Shown one piece after another: positions 1 through 7,417 of a stretch of 64,000 nt of DNA. The notes below the pieces were generated by a model, which was not told the origin of the DNA, searched no databases, and saw nothing but the letters and a program-made list of their open reading frames with translations. How positions within the stretch are numbered: the stretch's first letter is position 1; every line of letters starts with the position of its first letter. The DNA is taken from NCBI RefSeq assembly GCF_003939025.1, contig NZ_RQIH01000017.1, positions 1 to 64,000 of the forward strand, read 5' to 3'. Position numbers and translations under genes: made by a program. The DNA comes from Rhizobium sophoriradicis (GTDB taxonomy: Bacteria > Pseudomonadota > Alphaproteobacteria > Rhizobiales > Rhizobiaceae).

Positions 1-42
1 GACATGATCTCTATGCGAGCCATGAAACCTCTTCGTTCTGGT

Positions 43-78
43 ATTAATGTCAGCACTAATGCTGGTTCTAATGCCAGA
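43..78. repeat. three tandem 12-base imperfect repeats
   Basis: Three head-to-tail 12-mers (attaatgtcagc, actaatgctggt, tctaatgccaga) share the core TAATGYYRG. They lie beyond the end of the left-hand minus-strand operon. A 36-codon plus-strand reading frame (24-134) runs through them and would encode a repeated x-Asn-x-x pattern, but it has no convincing ribosome site. They could be iteron-like binding sites or simply a slipped repeat. Confidence 0.55.
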
Positions 79-123
79 ACATCGCCTGATTTGGCCGATC
101 AGCAAAAACAGCTCACCGTACGC

Positions 124-303
124 TCACGCTAGTTCAGCTTCAATCAGCATCATTTCGCGTGTGTAAGTCGCGAGAGTTAGTCTGTCCCAAAGCAGATCGC
201 TGGGAACCTGCTCGTAACTGACAGGGGTGGGGGGCATCGGCTGAGGAGTGGTGGCTACACAGGCAGAAAGAAGGCACACTGGTGCCAATAGCAAAGCGCG
301 CAT
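124..303 (-). CDS. small lipoprotein, 59 aa
   Basis: The start is the ATG complementary to 301-303. The first 15 residues, MRALLLAPVCLLSAC, are a lipoprotein signal ending in a good lipobox (LSAC, Cys15). A short Pro/Thr-rich linker follows (TTPQPMPPTP), then a 30-residue polar tail. The size, lipobox and Pro-rich stretch recall phage Rz1-type outer-membrane spanins, but no inner-membrane Rz partner lies next to it, so that is only a possibility. It is the last visible gene of a row of minus-strand genes in the island. The product should be anchored in the outer or inner membrane facing the periplasm. Confidence 0.6.
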   Translation of the reverse strand: MRALLLAPVCLLSACVATTPQPMPPTPVSYEQVPSDLLWDRLTLATYTREMMLIEAELA

Positions 304-390
304 TTTTGGGTCCCACCCTCTCTACGAGAGTCTGGCATGGGTGCGCCCGAAGTCAAGGCTTCAAAGCCACCTCTTAAACAGCAACCGTAT

Positions 391-681
391 TCATGCTGAC
401 CCGTCAACGTAGTCGTCTTCGCCGAGGCTGTAGACAGGCAGATAAGTATTCTTTTCCATCCATTCGCGAACGATGAACCTGATCGTGTCACTGCGCGTCA
501 GTCCGAATTCTCCTGACAGATCACGAAGAGCATCGTCGACATCAGCGTCAAAGGCGATTGACCCGGAGTTGCGCAATAGCAGCGCGGCCCGGCGAAGCAT
601 GACCTGCAGGTCCGCCCGAGTGACGTTCGCAATTCTATCGGCAGCGCTTTCCAAGAGGGTTGCCATGTCGGGCGCTGTCAT
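391..681 (-). CDS. hypothetical protein, 96 aa, possible ribbon-helix-helix-like C-terminal half
   Basis: I do not recognise a named family. Residues 1-45 look helical and Ala/Arg-rich. Residues 46-75 (SFAD-like DDALRDLSGEFGLTRSDTIRFIVREW) have the spacing of a short regulator that ends in a helix-turn-helix or ribbon-helix-helix. The tail is acidic. The start ATG (679-681) overlaps the TGA of the upstream lipoprotein gene (ATGA), so the two are translationally coupled and this is a real operon member. A small DNA-binding or antitoxin-like role would be speculation. Confidence 0.6.
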   Translation of the reverse strand: MTAPDMATLLESAADRIANVTRADLQVMLRRAALLLRNSGSIAFDADVDDALRDLSGEFGLTRSDTIRFIVREWMEKNTYLPVYSLGEDDYVDGSA

Positions 682-836
682 TGCTTTGTCTCCGCAACCT
701 CATTGGGCTTAGCACAGCGGAATTCATGGTCAGCAACGATTTGCCGCTCAAAGGGACAACCGACCCACGCTCTCGGGTATGGAGGAGCGCAGCCGGCAAG
801 AACAGCAATCAAGGATATGTAAAAGAACCGAGTCAT
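678..836 (-). CDS. small lipoprotein, 52 aa
   Basis: The internal start at 836 gives MTRFFYISLIAVLAGCAPPY, a textbook lipoprotein signal with lipobox LAGC (Cys16). About 35 residues follow, with two further Cys (VGCPFE, EFRC) that could form a disulphide in the periplasm. The frame is open upstream to 1004, but that part overlaps the nuclease gene and lacks a signal, so the later start is preferred. The gene lies 10 bases after the nuclease gene, and its stop overlaps the next start. Function is unknown. Confidence 0.6.
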   Translation of the reverse strand: MTRFFYISLIAVLAGCAPPYPRAWVGCPFERQIVADHEFRCAKPNEVAETKQ

Positions 837-846
837 CTCACACCTA

Positions 847-1224
847 CTATGCTGAGCACCAATCGTTGCGCTGTGTCGGGCTCCAACGACGCGCGAACCC
901 CTCGTTGAGCAACTTCTTACCGATCTCTTCGCCGTTCGCCCGATAGATGTTGACGAGCGGCCGATGCGTCTGCGTTCTATCCACCGCTCCACTGAAGACG
1001 ACACGCAAGCCCTTTTCAGCCAGAAGCTCTTTCAGACGTCCCTTGGCAATCAGCGCCAGCTTGCGTTCTTTTAAGCATTTTGCGTGGCTCCCGATTTCGG
1101 GCGTATCGATCCCTGAGATGTAGGGAACGCCTTCCCCGAGCAGTCGCATCAGCTGCCCATCGCATTTGATGGTGTCGCCGTCGACAGCAACAAGCGCCGA
1201 ACATATGATCAGACTTGCGACCAT
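847..1224 (-). CDS. thermonuclease-like (SNase fold) secreted protein
   Basis: From the ATG at 1224 the protein is 125 aa. It starts with a short hydrophobic signal (MVASLIICSALVAV), directly followed by the DGDTIK strand typical of staphylococcal-nuclease homologues. GIDTPEIGSHAKC matches the family's D-T/A-PE element, and VFSGAVDRTQTHRPLVNIYRA is the expected region of the catalytic Arg and the (D)xYGR-like turn, here altered. A TTG start at 1272 would add 16 residues and hide the signal in the interior. Family members are Ca-dependent phosphodiesterases; activity of this one is unproven because the active-site region diverges. It sits in the island's minus-strand gene row, after a membrane protein gene. 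Confidence 0.75.
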   Translation of the reverse strand: MVASLIICSALVAVDGDTIKCDGQLMRLLGEGVPYISGIDTPEIGSHAKCLKERKLALIAKGRLKELLAEKGLRVVFSGAVDRTQTHRPLVNIYRANGEEIGKKLLNEGFARRWSPTQRNDWCSA

Positions 1225-1232
1225 TAAATTGT

Positions 1233-1712
1233 TCAATCCGATTTTTCGATGAAGGAGATGGCACCCTTCCAAGAGAGATCGCGGGGAGAGTGTCCGCCGA
1301 TCGTGCCATTAACCAGCTTGTAGTCCTCCAACCGCCAACACGCGGCATAACCGTCTTGGGGCTTCAGAATTCTATCGCTTGTCACGTATGCGTCATACAA
1401 AACGGAGCTGTGGTCTGGTTTATTGGCGGAGACATGCACTGTTATGGAAGCAATCGTGAATGGATTCCTGTTTACGGTTGCGATCCAGATTGGATATTGC
1501 GGGTCGGTGCAGTGCACGTCTGTCGCCGAAACAATTAGCTCCACCTTGGAATTTTCATCCCGACGCCGCGCAGCGTTCTGATTATCATTAAGGATGGAGA
1601 GGCCGAAACCGACGCCCGCTATTAGCAGAAGGCAAGCAGCGCCTATGATTGTGTACCGGGGAAACCTCCACAGGAGGAAAACAAGCACAATAGAACCTGC
1701 TATCCATCCCAT
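1233..1712 (-). CDS. membrane-anchored hypothetical protein, 159 aa
   Basis: The ATG at 1712 has a G-rich ribosome site (GGGGGAATAAGG) upstream; a longer TTG-started form (1760) is less likely. Two close hydrophobic stretches at about residues 1-18 and 20-40 (GWIAGSIVLVFLLW; TIIGAACLLLIAGVGFGL) precede a soluble domain of about 115 residues containing two Cys (VHCTDPQYP, ACWRLED). This suggests a hairpin membrane anchor with an extracytoplasmic beta-rich domain. It lies 68 bases after the SRAP gene and 8 bases before the nuclease gene, so it is probably cotranscribed. No family is recognised. Confidence 0.65.
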   Translation of the reverse strand: MGWIAGSIVLVFLLWRFPRYTIIGAACLLLIAGVGFGLSILNDNQNAARRRDENSKVELIVSATDVHCTDPQYPIWIATVNRNPFTIASITVHVSANKPDHSSVLYDAYVTSDRILKPQDGYAACWRLEDYKLVNGTIGGHSPRDLSWKGAISFIEKSD

Positions 1713-1780
1713 CCTTATTCCCCCACGTATCAAGCCAGTACCTTGGAAGCAATTTGCCAAGCTCGCCGTCTACTCTGGCC

Positions 1781-2533
1781 TTAGATCAACAGCGCTGTCC
1801 GTTCAACTGCGGCCATCGGCTCCACAGGCGGCAGCAAGACGATCCTGCTGTCCGCAAGGGGCCGTTGCAGCTTGCTTGCCTCTTCCCAAGGCGCGGACAG
1901 CCATGTCTCGATCTCTCCCTGGTCGGCAAGGATGACTGGCATCGCTTTCTGGTGGATTGGCGCAACCACGGCGTTAGGCTCGGTTGTGAGGAAACCGAAC
2001 AGGTCGGTCGTGATCAACCCTTCCTTGATCTTCCGAACGCTCGTCCACTGCGGCACCCATAGCCCAGCGAAACACATCAGCGACTCGTCGGGCGCACCGA
2101 ACCAAGCATTAGGCGTCCTGCCGCCTTCTGGCTTGTTCGCAGGGTCTGGCTCGGCAAACCGGGTGAAGGGCACCACGCAACGGTTCTCAACCCCGTGCCA
2201 GCGCTTCCAATGCTTGCTGCTCACGTTCCGAACATTAGTCGTCCCTCCATCCGGCTCCATCTTCAGGAGTTCATCGAAGTCGACCGGCTTTCCCCTCTTG
2301 CGCAGGCCGTCAGCCCGCTTGGTCGCCGCGTCGAAGAGGGCTTTTGAAGAGCTAGGCAGACCCCATCGGACATTAGCCAACTCTCGGCCAGCTGGTGTGT
2401 TGCGGACGATTGGAGCCATACGGTCGGGCCATATCTCTTGCAGAGGCTCCATATTGCCGGTGCTGTCGATCATCGCGCGTGTGTTTGCACGGATGGCCTC
2501 CTGATTGCTCATCATCCGGTATAGATTGCACAC
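1781..2533 (-). CDS. SOS response-associated peptidase (SRAP, YedK/HMCES family)
   Basis: SRAP proteins bind abasic sites in single-stranded DNA and crosslink through Cys2, shielding the lesion. The GTG at 2533 gives MCNLYRMM, exposing the obligatory Cys2, and has an excellent AAGGGGGGAG ribosome site. The remaining catalytic set is visible: Asn100 (NVRNVSSKHW), Glu128 (PFTRFAEPD) and His194 (PIHQKAMPVIL). At 250 aa it is normal length. The start lies inside the 3' end of the preceding gene (22-base overlap). It belongs to a minus-strand operon that begins at an SOS box (3834-3848), which agrees with the family's name and role. Adjacent nuclease and divergent ligase genes strengthen a DNA-damage role. 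Confidence 0.93.
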   Translation of the reverse strand: MCNLYRMMSNQEAIRANTRAMIDSTGNMEPLQEIWPDRMAPIVRNTPAGRELANVRWGLPSSSKALFDAATKRADGLRKRGKPVDFDELLKMEPDGGTTNVRNVSSKHWKRWHGVENRCVVPFTRFAEPDPANKPEGGRTPNAWFGAPDESLMCFAGLWVPQWTSVRKIKEGLITTDLFGFLTTEPNAVVAPIHQKAMPVILADQGEIETWLSAPWEEASKLQRPLADSRIVLLPPVEPMAAVERTALLI

Positions 2534-2868
2534 ATCTCCCCCCTTGGCGTCCACGCCCCGTTTCGGCTTGCTTCGTCGGTATCGATGAACTGACCATTCC
2601 AGCGGTCTCTGAATTGCCGCGCAGCTTCGCGGCTTGCGAAACAGAAAACAAGGTACCGGTCCCATTCGACAGAAGCGGAATAGGATTTCGACGACGCTTC
2701 TATGGCCAGTGCAGAGTTTATGATTTCGCCTCGACGGCGAAAGTCATGGGCATGTGTGCCAGACTCATAGTTGCCCCAAAAGATGATGACATGATTGGGC
2801 AGGAGGGCGCTCAAACGCCATCGGGCAAGCGGATTATCCCGGCTATCGGCCATGCTATAAAACCCCAT
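2512..2868 (-). CDS. hypothetical protein, 118 aa
   Basis: I recognise no family. The protein is mixed alpha/beta: HVIIFWGNYESG near residue 26, YLVFCFASREAARQFRDRWNG near residue 72. That pattern suggests a small ferredoxin-like or RRM-like fold in which a strand is followed by an Arg-rich helix. It overlaps the next gene (SRAP) by 22 bases and the previous Zn-protein gene by 14 bases, so all three are translationally linked. Its constant contact with the SRAP gene is the only clue to function. The frame is real judging by overlap geometry and codon use. Confidence 0.6.
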   Translation of the reverse strand: MGFYSMADSRDNPLARWRLSALLPNHVIIFWGNYESGTHAHDFRRRGEIINSALAIEASSKSYSASVEWDRYLVFCFASREAARQFRDRWNGQFIDTDEASRNGAWTPRGEMCAIYTG

Positions 2869-3175
2869 CTTTCCATATCGGCCTTTTGACTGTCGTGACG
2901 TTGACCAATCGCCGCACGGAGAGCTTGCCGTATTCCGACCCCCAAATTTGTCGCACAGTCAGGCCCATGTAGTCTGAACGGTTGCATCGTTCGCAACGGA
3001 AGCGAGATGCCAGCCGATCAAGGCTTACATTCGTCGTCAGTTTCAGCAGGTCGTGCGGAAAGAAGCGGTAGGTCGTTCGGCAAAATTGGCAGGTAACTTC
3101 GAGCAATTGGCCAGCGTCGGCCGCATCGCGTAGGCTCCACCCGCGCAGCTTCTTGGCATAGTTCATTTCAGGCAT
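2855..3175 (-). CDS. putative zinc-ribbon protein, 106 aa
   Basis: From the ATG at 3175 (MPEMNYAKKL) the protein carries two Cys pairs: CQFCRTTYRFFPHDLL (residues about 30-33) and FRCERCNRSDY (about 60-63). These form a four-Cys zinc ribbon typical of nucleic-acid or protein-binding modules. A basic tail follows (VTTVKRPIWKDGVL). A longer start at 3208 is possible. It overlaps the following gene by 14 bases. A role as a small DNA-binding component of the SOS-linked operon is inference. Confidence 0.6.
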   Translation of the reverse strand: MPEMNYAKKLRGWSLRDAADAGQLLEVTCQFCRTTYRFFPHDLLKLTTNVSLDRLASRFRCERCNRSDYMGLTVRQIWGSEYGKLSVRRLVNVTTVKRPIWKDGVL

Positions 3176-3176
3176 G

Positions 3177-3386
3177 TCAGTCTCGATCGTAGCTCGGCCG
3201 CCACCCACGCGTCATGCCTCGGCTCATCGCACCTTCCGCCAGTGCGAGTTGCTGGCGCAAATGCCGAATGTCCTCAAGCAGGGTGCCTATTGCAGCGTGC
3301 ATGTCGCCCCCGTGATAGGCGACAACCTCGGCAACATCGCCCGCTATCGGCTTCGGAAAACTTTGCTGCTTCACGGGTGTACTCAA
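3177..3386 (-). CDS. hypothetical small protein, 69 aa
   Basis: The TTG at 3386 overlaps the TGA of the upstream gene (TTGA) and has an AGG nine bases upstream. This is the start that fits operon geometry; the longer frame to 3551 overlaps the neighbour fully. A helical core (LEDIRHLRQQLALAEGAM) has heptad-like spacing and may be a short coiled coil. The C-terminus is basic. No family is recognised. Confidence 0.45.
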   Translation of the reverse strand: MSTPVKQQSFPKPIAGDVAEVVAYHGGDMHAAIGTLLEDIRHLRQQLALAEGAMSRGMTRGWRPSYDRD

Positions 3387-3784
3387 CGGATTATACCTGC
3401 GAGTCGCATGTTTTCGCAGAAGGTCGAAATGGCCTCCTCGAAGCTGCCGCTGCATGGGAACTTGAAGGGTCTTGTGGCCTCGTCCACCAGAATAGGATCT
3501 CCGGTTTCTGCATCCACGTCTGCAACGTGGGTGGTCAGATAAACGCCGCAAGCCTCTCCCGCTATCTGATCGATTGCCATCTGGACAGCGCCTAGCGAGG
3601 CATCACTGGGGACATCAATAAGGCGGGTAGCGAAAAACCTTACGTCTCGGCTTCCGGCGACAGCCTTGGCCAAGCTCCCACGCACCTCAGCAGCGTCAAT
3701 TTCCCTCTCAGGCGGCCACATCACCCCGCTAGGAATCCACTCATCATCGCCTTCCACGGCTTCGCTTATCGGCTGCTCACGCAT
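3383..3784 (-). CDS. hypothetical protein, first gene of the SOS-box operon, 133 aa
   Basis: The ATG at 3784 (MREQPISEAV) is used; the start at 3805 (MKMWRTDMRE) is an alternative. The protein is acidic with no membrane segment. It contains VDVDAETGDPILVDEATRPFKFPCSGSF-like strands and an alternating helix/strand pattern. It is the promoter-proximal gene of the minus-strand island operon, about 50 bases downstream of the GTTC-N7-GTTC box. Its stop overlaps the TTG start of the next gene. No family is recognised, so its job is unknown. Confidence 0.6.
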   Translation of the reverse strand: MREQPISEAVEGDDEWIPSGVMWPPEREIDAAEVRGSLAKAVAGSRDVRFFATRLIDVPSDASLGAVQMAIDQIAGEACGVYLTTHVADVDAETGDPILVDEATRPFKFPCSGSFEEAISTFCENMRLAGIIR

Positions 3785-3833
3785 ATCCGTTCTCCACATC
3801 TTCAATTTTCAGATTGGCGGCCGCCTCGCCGAT

Positions 3834-3848
3834 GTTCTTATTATGTTC
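3834..3848. promoter_or_regulatory. SOS box (LexA operator), GTTC-N7-GTTC
   Basis: GTTC TTATTAT GTTC is a perfect match to the direct-repeat LexA operator of alphaproteobacteria. It lies in the 113-base AT-rich gap between the divergent minus-strand SRAP operon and the plus-strand ligase gene, where one box could control both. The association with DNA-repair-type genes on both sides makes a chance match unlikely. LexA itself is not in the window, so host LexA is presumed. Confidence 0.8.
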
Positions 3849-3918
3849 TCATGCGGAGCAGAGTCAATAATCAATCTTGGTCAATTGCTTTTTAAGCTGG
3901 TCCTGATGAAGTGCCAGC

Positions 3919-4968
3919 ATGATGAAGTCCCCGCGTAAGCCTTCCAAGCCACTGCTAGGCAATCTCGCCCCTCCGCTCCGCAGCCGCCCCCGTCGTCGTA
4001 GCGACCCTGCCCAGCCTCATCTCCCCTTCGATCTGATGCCAGGCCGAATTGAGCCTTGCCTAGCGCTTCTGAAGCAAAGGCCGCCGAAGGGGCCGCAATG
4101 GGTTTTCGAAATCAAATGGGACGGTTACAGGCTGGCGGTCCATGTTGCGCCGAAAGGTATCCGCATCCTCACGCGTGGCGGACATGATTGGACGCACCGA
4201 TTCCCTGCGATAGTAGCGGCTGCGAGGTCACTGCCGGTCGCGACCGCGATCCTAGATGGGGAAGCTGTCGTTCTTGATGAGCAAGGCCGGCCGGATTTCG
4301 GCTTACTGCAGCAGTCGCTTGGTGGTCGTGGGGGCAAGGAGACCTCAAGGGACGCAATTCTGTACGCATTTGATCTGCTGTACTTCGATGGGCACGACCT
4401 GACCACGATGAGCCTCGATGAACGCCGCCACATGCTGGAGGAGATTGTCTGCGACCCGGCTGGAGACATTCGACTGTCGGAACAGTTGGAAGTCGACGGC
4501 AACGAATTGCTGCAGGCGGCTTGTTCGCACGGGCTCGAAGGTATCATCGCCAAGGATCGCAATAGCCCGTACCGCTCTGGCAGGCTTGGGGATTGGGTGA
4601 AGGTCAAATGTGTTCAAAGAGACAGCTTCTTCATCGTGGGGTACAAGACCTCCTTAACAGCCCGAACCCATATCGGCCGGTTGCTATTGGCAGCGCATAA
4701 GGGCAGTTCGCTTGTCTATGTTGGCTCGGTCGGGACTGGCTTCAAGGAGCGCGAAACGTTGGTCCTTCTTGAGATGATGGACCAGATCAGGGCAGGGAAG
4801 CCATCGGTTGAATACGACGGCAGACACAAGGACGTGGTCTGGCTTCAGCCCACACTAATTGCAGAGATCGAGTACATAGGCTGGACCGATGACGGGAAGC
4901 TGCGTCACCCTGCGTATAAGGGGCTACGAAATGAGCAGGATAACGCGGAAGTTCTTGAGGTGGAGTAA
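3919..4968 (+). CDS. ATP-dependent DNA ligase, LigD ligase-domain type, stand-alone
   Basis: The enzyme seals DNA nicks by an ATP-dependent lysyl-AMP mechanism. Motif I is FEIKWDGYR with nucleophile Lys66. Motif III is YAFDLLYFDG (about 148-157), motif IV LEGIIAKDRNSPYRSGR (about 211-227), and motif V WVKVKC. An OB-fold domain with EIEYIGWT follows. At 349 aa it consists only of the nucleotidyltransferase and OB domains. The polymerase and phosphoesterase modules of full LigD, and any ku gene, are absent here. A basic N-terminal extension of about 40 residues (RSRPRRRSD) precedes the core. It is read away from the SOS box at 3834-3848, so damage induction is likely. Confidence 0.92.
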   Translation: MMKSPRKPSKPLLGNLAPPLRSRPRRRSDPAQPHLPFDLMPGRIEPCLALLKQRPPKGPQWVFEIKWDGYRLAVHVAPKGIRILTRGGHDWTHRFPAIVAAARSLPVATAILDGEAVVLDEQGRPDFGLLQQSLGGRGGKETSRDAILYAFDLLYFDGHDLTTMSLDERRHMLEEIVCDPAGDIRLSEQLEVDGNELLQAACSHGLEGIIAKDRNSPYRSGRLGDWVKVKCVQRDSFFIVGYKTSLTARTHIGRLLLAAHKGSSLVYVGSVGTGFKERETLVLLEMMDQIRAGKPSVEYDGRHKDVVWLQPTLIAEIEYIGWTDDGKLRHPAYKGLRNEQDNAEVLEVE

Positions 4969-5191
4969 TTGGGCGAAAGTCTCGGTGGCCTCCCGTTAGC
5001 GAGCGCTGACTGAGCAGGGCCGCTCTTTTCTCATTGGACAAAGTTATCAGAAGACTTGCGCGGACTAATTTGCCGGCGCTTTCCTCAGGTCGGTGCCGGA
5101 TTGCATTTGCGATAGATTAACACGTTATGGGTGATATTCTTCAGGTAACTTCAATGACCGGATGATCGGGTGCTGAGAACTTGAGGACGCC

Positions 5192-6943
5192 ATGGCAGAG
5201 AAAGACGCAGCAGAAATAGCGCAGATCACGTTTTTCCTAGCTCGCGAAGAAAATAATTTTGCGGAATTGATTGATGGCGACGCCGATATCACAGGCAAAA
5301 GCAACTACCGGAAACAGCTCTTCAAAATCGGAGACACCCCGTGTGAGTTTCTCTTCTTCGAGAGCCACTCCGAGCGGTCGAACCCACCGTGGCTGGACTT
5401 CGTAAACGAACAAGTTAACCCAAAAGAACACTTTTCGTTCAGCGGGCATAGCAAGAGCGCCAACGGCATTTTGTTGATCAAGATCAAGGACCGCATTTTT
5501 GCGGCTACTTTCGGAAGGTCAGCGACGGCCTGCCTAAGGAGAGACCGAGTCGAGCCTGATTTCGGCATCAAAACTGCCATGAATTTGTGCGGTAACGAGG
5601 AAATAAGGCAGACAAAAAGCCAAAGCAATACGATAACTACAACCCATATCGACAGGCAGGTCGCTCAGCCGTCGGATGCTTTTGTGTTCGGTCTTAGTGA
5701 AGCTGAGGACCTTAAGTACATATCAGCCCACGTAAAGGGGGATAAGTCGATAACCCTCCAGGGGCGGGACAGCCTGACCATTAAGATTATCGGTGAAGAT
5801 AAGTTGACCTGGGATAAGTTGATAAACCAGTGTGAACTTTTCTTAAAGGCGTATGCAAGCACCGATTACGCAGACCTCTTCCCCAATTATAAAAACTTTA
5901 AGCAAGCAACCTCAGAGGAGGCAAATAATCTTGATTTAATACTTATAAACAAATTGCGCAGCAAAGATTTTGATAAGCTTCGGCTGAGTATACCGGAATT
6001 CATTTCTGATGATGAATTTAGCTTCTCTTATACGAATTATCCAACAAAGGATAATATTATCTATTCCCACCTTGATGTCTCTCAATTGGGAAATGCTTTT
6101 GCGCTTGATGAGATCGATATAGAAAAACTTAAGACGAAGAAAGTCTATGCGTACTCTCCCGAAGACGATCGAATTATACATAACAAGAGATGGGCCATAT
6201 ATGACTGCATGGTGTTTGAGCATGAGCTAGGCGGCAAGTATTTCATATTGAGCGACGGTCGATGGGTGGAAGTCGATGACGATTTTTACAAATCCATCAG
6301 GGAGTTTGTTGAAAATCGGCTGCACGTCGAGGAGCCGGAAAAAGAATTCCTAGGCATTGCTATCGGCGACGACAAGGTAATGAAAAACAGAGAGGGCATT
6401 TTTAATGAGGAAGTCATTAGAGTCCGACCCTCGGCCGTGCTCTTTGATCGGGCGAAGTTGCGCATCGGTAAAGGACGGAAAGACAAAGAATTCTGTGACA
6501 TCCTCGATATCAATGATGCCGATGCGATTCGCATCATCAATTGCAAACCATTGAAGGAGGCTTCGTCCATCAATTACTTATTTTCTCAGGCTAAGTTCTA
6601 TTGTGAAGCCTTTTTACATGACGAGGGCTTCCTTGCAGACATTCGTGAGCACATAGCCAAATCTGGTTCTGCGAGGAAGGACGACTATCTGTCTCGAATT
6701 AGCGACAATATCGAAGATATTAAAGGACAAGACTATATTGTGTGCTTGTGGCTGCTGTACGATGAGCGGGAAAAGACCTTGGCGGACCACACCAAAATTC
6801 CGCTTATTGCTCAATACGAGCTGAAGTTGATGCATGAACATTTGCGGAAGACGTGCAAATTCAGCGACATAATCCTACGATTTATACCCGTTAAGATGTC
6901 GGGGTTCGCGAAGAAAGTTAAGCCGAAGCCGAAAGCGGCTTAG
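5192..6943 (+). CDS. DUF6119/TIGR04141 family sporadically distributed protein
   Basis: The 583-aa protein has the layout of the TIGR04141 (DUF6119) family. An N-terminal alpha/beta region is followed by a central block at about residues 100-190, where RIFAATFGRSATACL and FGIKTAMNL match the family's FGRG...FGLRVALN signature, and by the KSQS...Q...F.FG element. A large helical C-terminal half follows. The family is patchy in bacteria, often in mobile or defence regions, and has no established biochemical function. Codon use is strikingly AT-rich (AAA, ATT, TTT frequent) compared with the 60% GC neighbours, a sign of recent transfer. It stands alone on the plus strand, with an unassigned gap of about 220 bases before it. 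Confidence 0.72.
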   Translation: MAEKDAAEIAQITFFLAREENNFAELIDGDADITGKSNYRKQLFKIGDTPCEFLFFESHSERSNPPWLDFVNEQVNPKEHFSFSGHSKSANGILLIKIKDRIFAATFGRSATACLRRDRVEPDFGIKTAMNLCGNEEIRQTKSQSNTITTTHIDRQVAQPSDAFVFGLSEAEDLKYISAHVKGDKSITLQGRDSLTIKIIGEDKLTWDKLINQCELFLKAYASTDYADLFPNYKNFKQATSEEANNLDLILINKLRSKDFDKLRLSIPEFISDDEFSFSYTNYPTKDNIIYSHLDVSQLGNAFALDEIDIEKLKTKKVYAYSPEDDRIIHNKRWAIYDCMVFEHELGGKYFILSDGRWVEVDDDFYKSIREFVENRLHVEEPEKEFLGIAIGDDKVMKNREGIFNEEVIRVRPSAVLFDRAKLRIGKGRKDKEFCDILDINDADAIRIINCKPLKEASSINYLFSQAKFYCEAFLHDEGFLADIREHIAKSGSARKDDYLSRISDNIEDIKGQDYIVCLWLLYDEREKTLADHTKIPLIAQYELKLMHEHLRKTCKFSDIILRFIPVKMSGFAKKVKPKPKAA

Positions 6944-7417
6944 CGCCCTCCTGCCCTGATCGAGCTATGGTGGCGATGGTGATCTAGCAGCGCTGCTCAA
7001 AGCAGAATGGGCCGCAGCGTCAACCACTGCGACCCTCGTTCTCACCCTCTAGCGAAGGGCGGTGAGGCGCTCCGTACAGCTCACTAGGAGTGAGCGGGGC
7101 CGAAACAGCCGTGTCAGCTACTCTGTGCATCCTGCGGACAAGTGAGCTATACATAGCGGTCCACAAGGCCAAGAGATTGACTCTTTGCAAAATTTTTGTT
7201 AACGGCGTCGTCGGTTGCTAACCGTTTGAAATTGCATAGTGTTGTGGAATCGGATTGAGTTTTTTGCCAATTTGCTTCGGACAAATTGTCCGCAGACTCC
7301 TTGTCAACCGCATTTTTATTTTTTAAAAAGTTACATCCTGTCGAACAACAGGCGCCAGAAAGGCCCCCACCGCAGTGGGGACCCCTTGAAGGTTAGTTTC
7401 TCAGGGGATGTCTGGGG
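6944..7417. other. non-coding stretch of the island
   Basis: I see no supported gene in this 474-base stretch. It is partly AT-rich (7180-7340). It contains a short GC hairpin at about 7363-7381 (CCCCAC/GTGGGG) without a T-run. The short plus-strand frames present lack ribosome sites. Confidence 0.5.

Noticed and set aside
1872..2504. 210-codon plus-strand frame opposite SRAP
   Set aside because: It is antisense to a gene with intact catalytic residues and has no recognisable domain.
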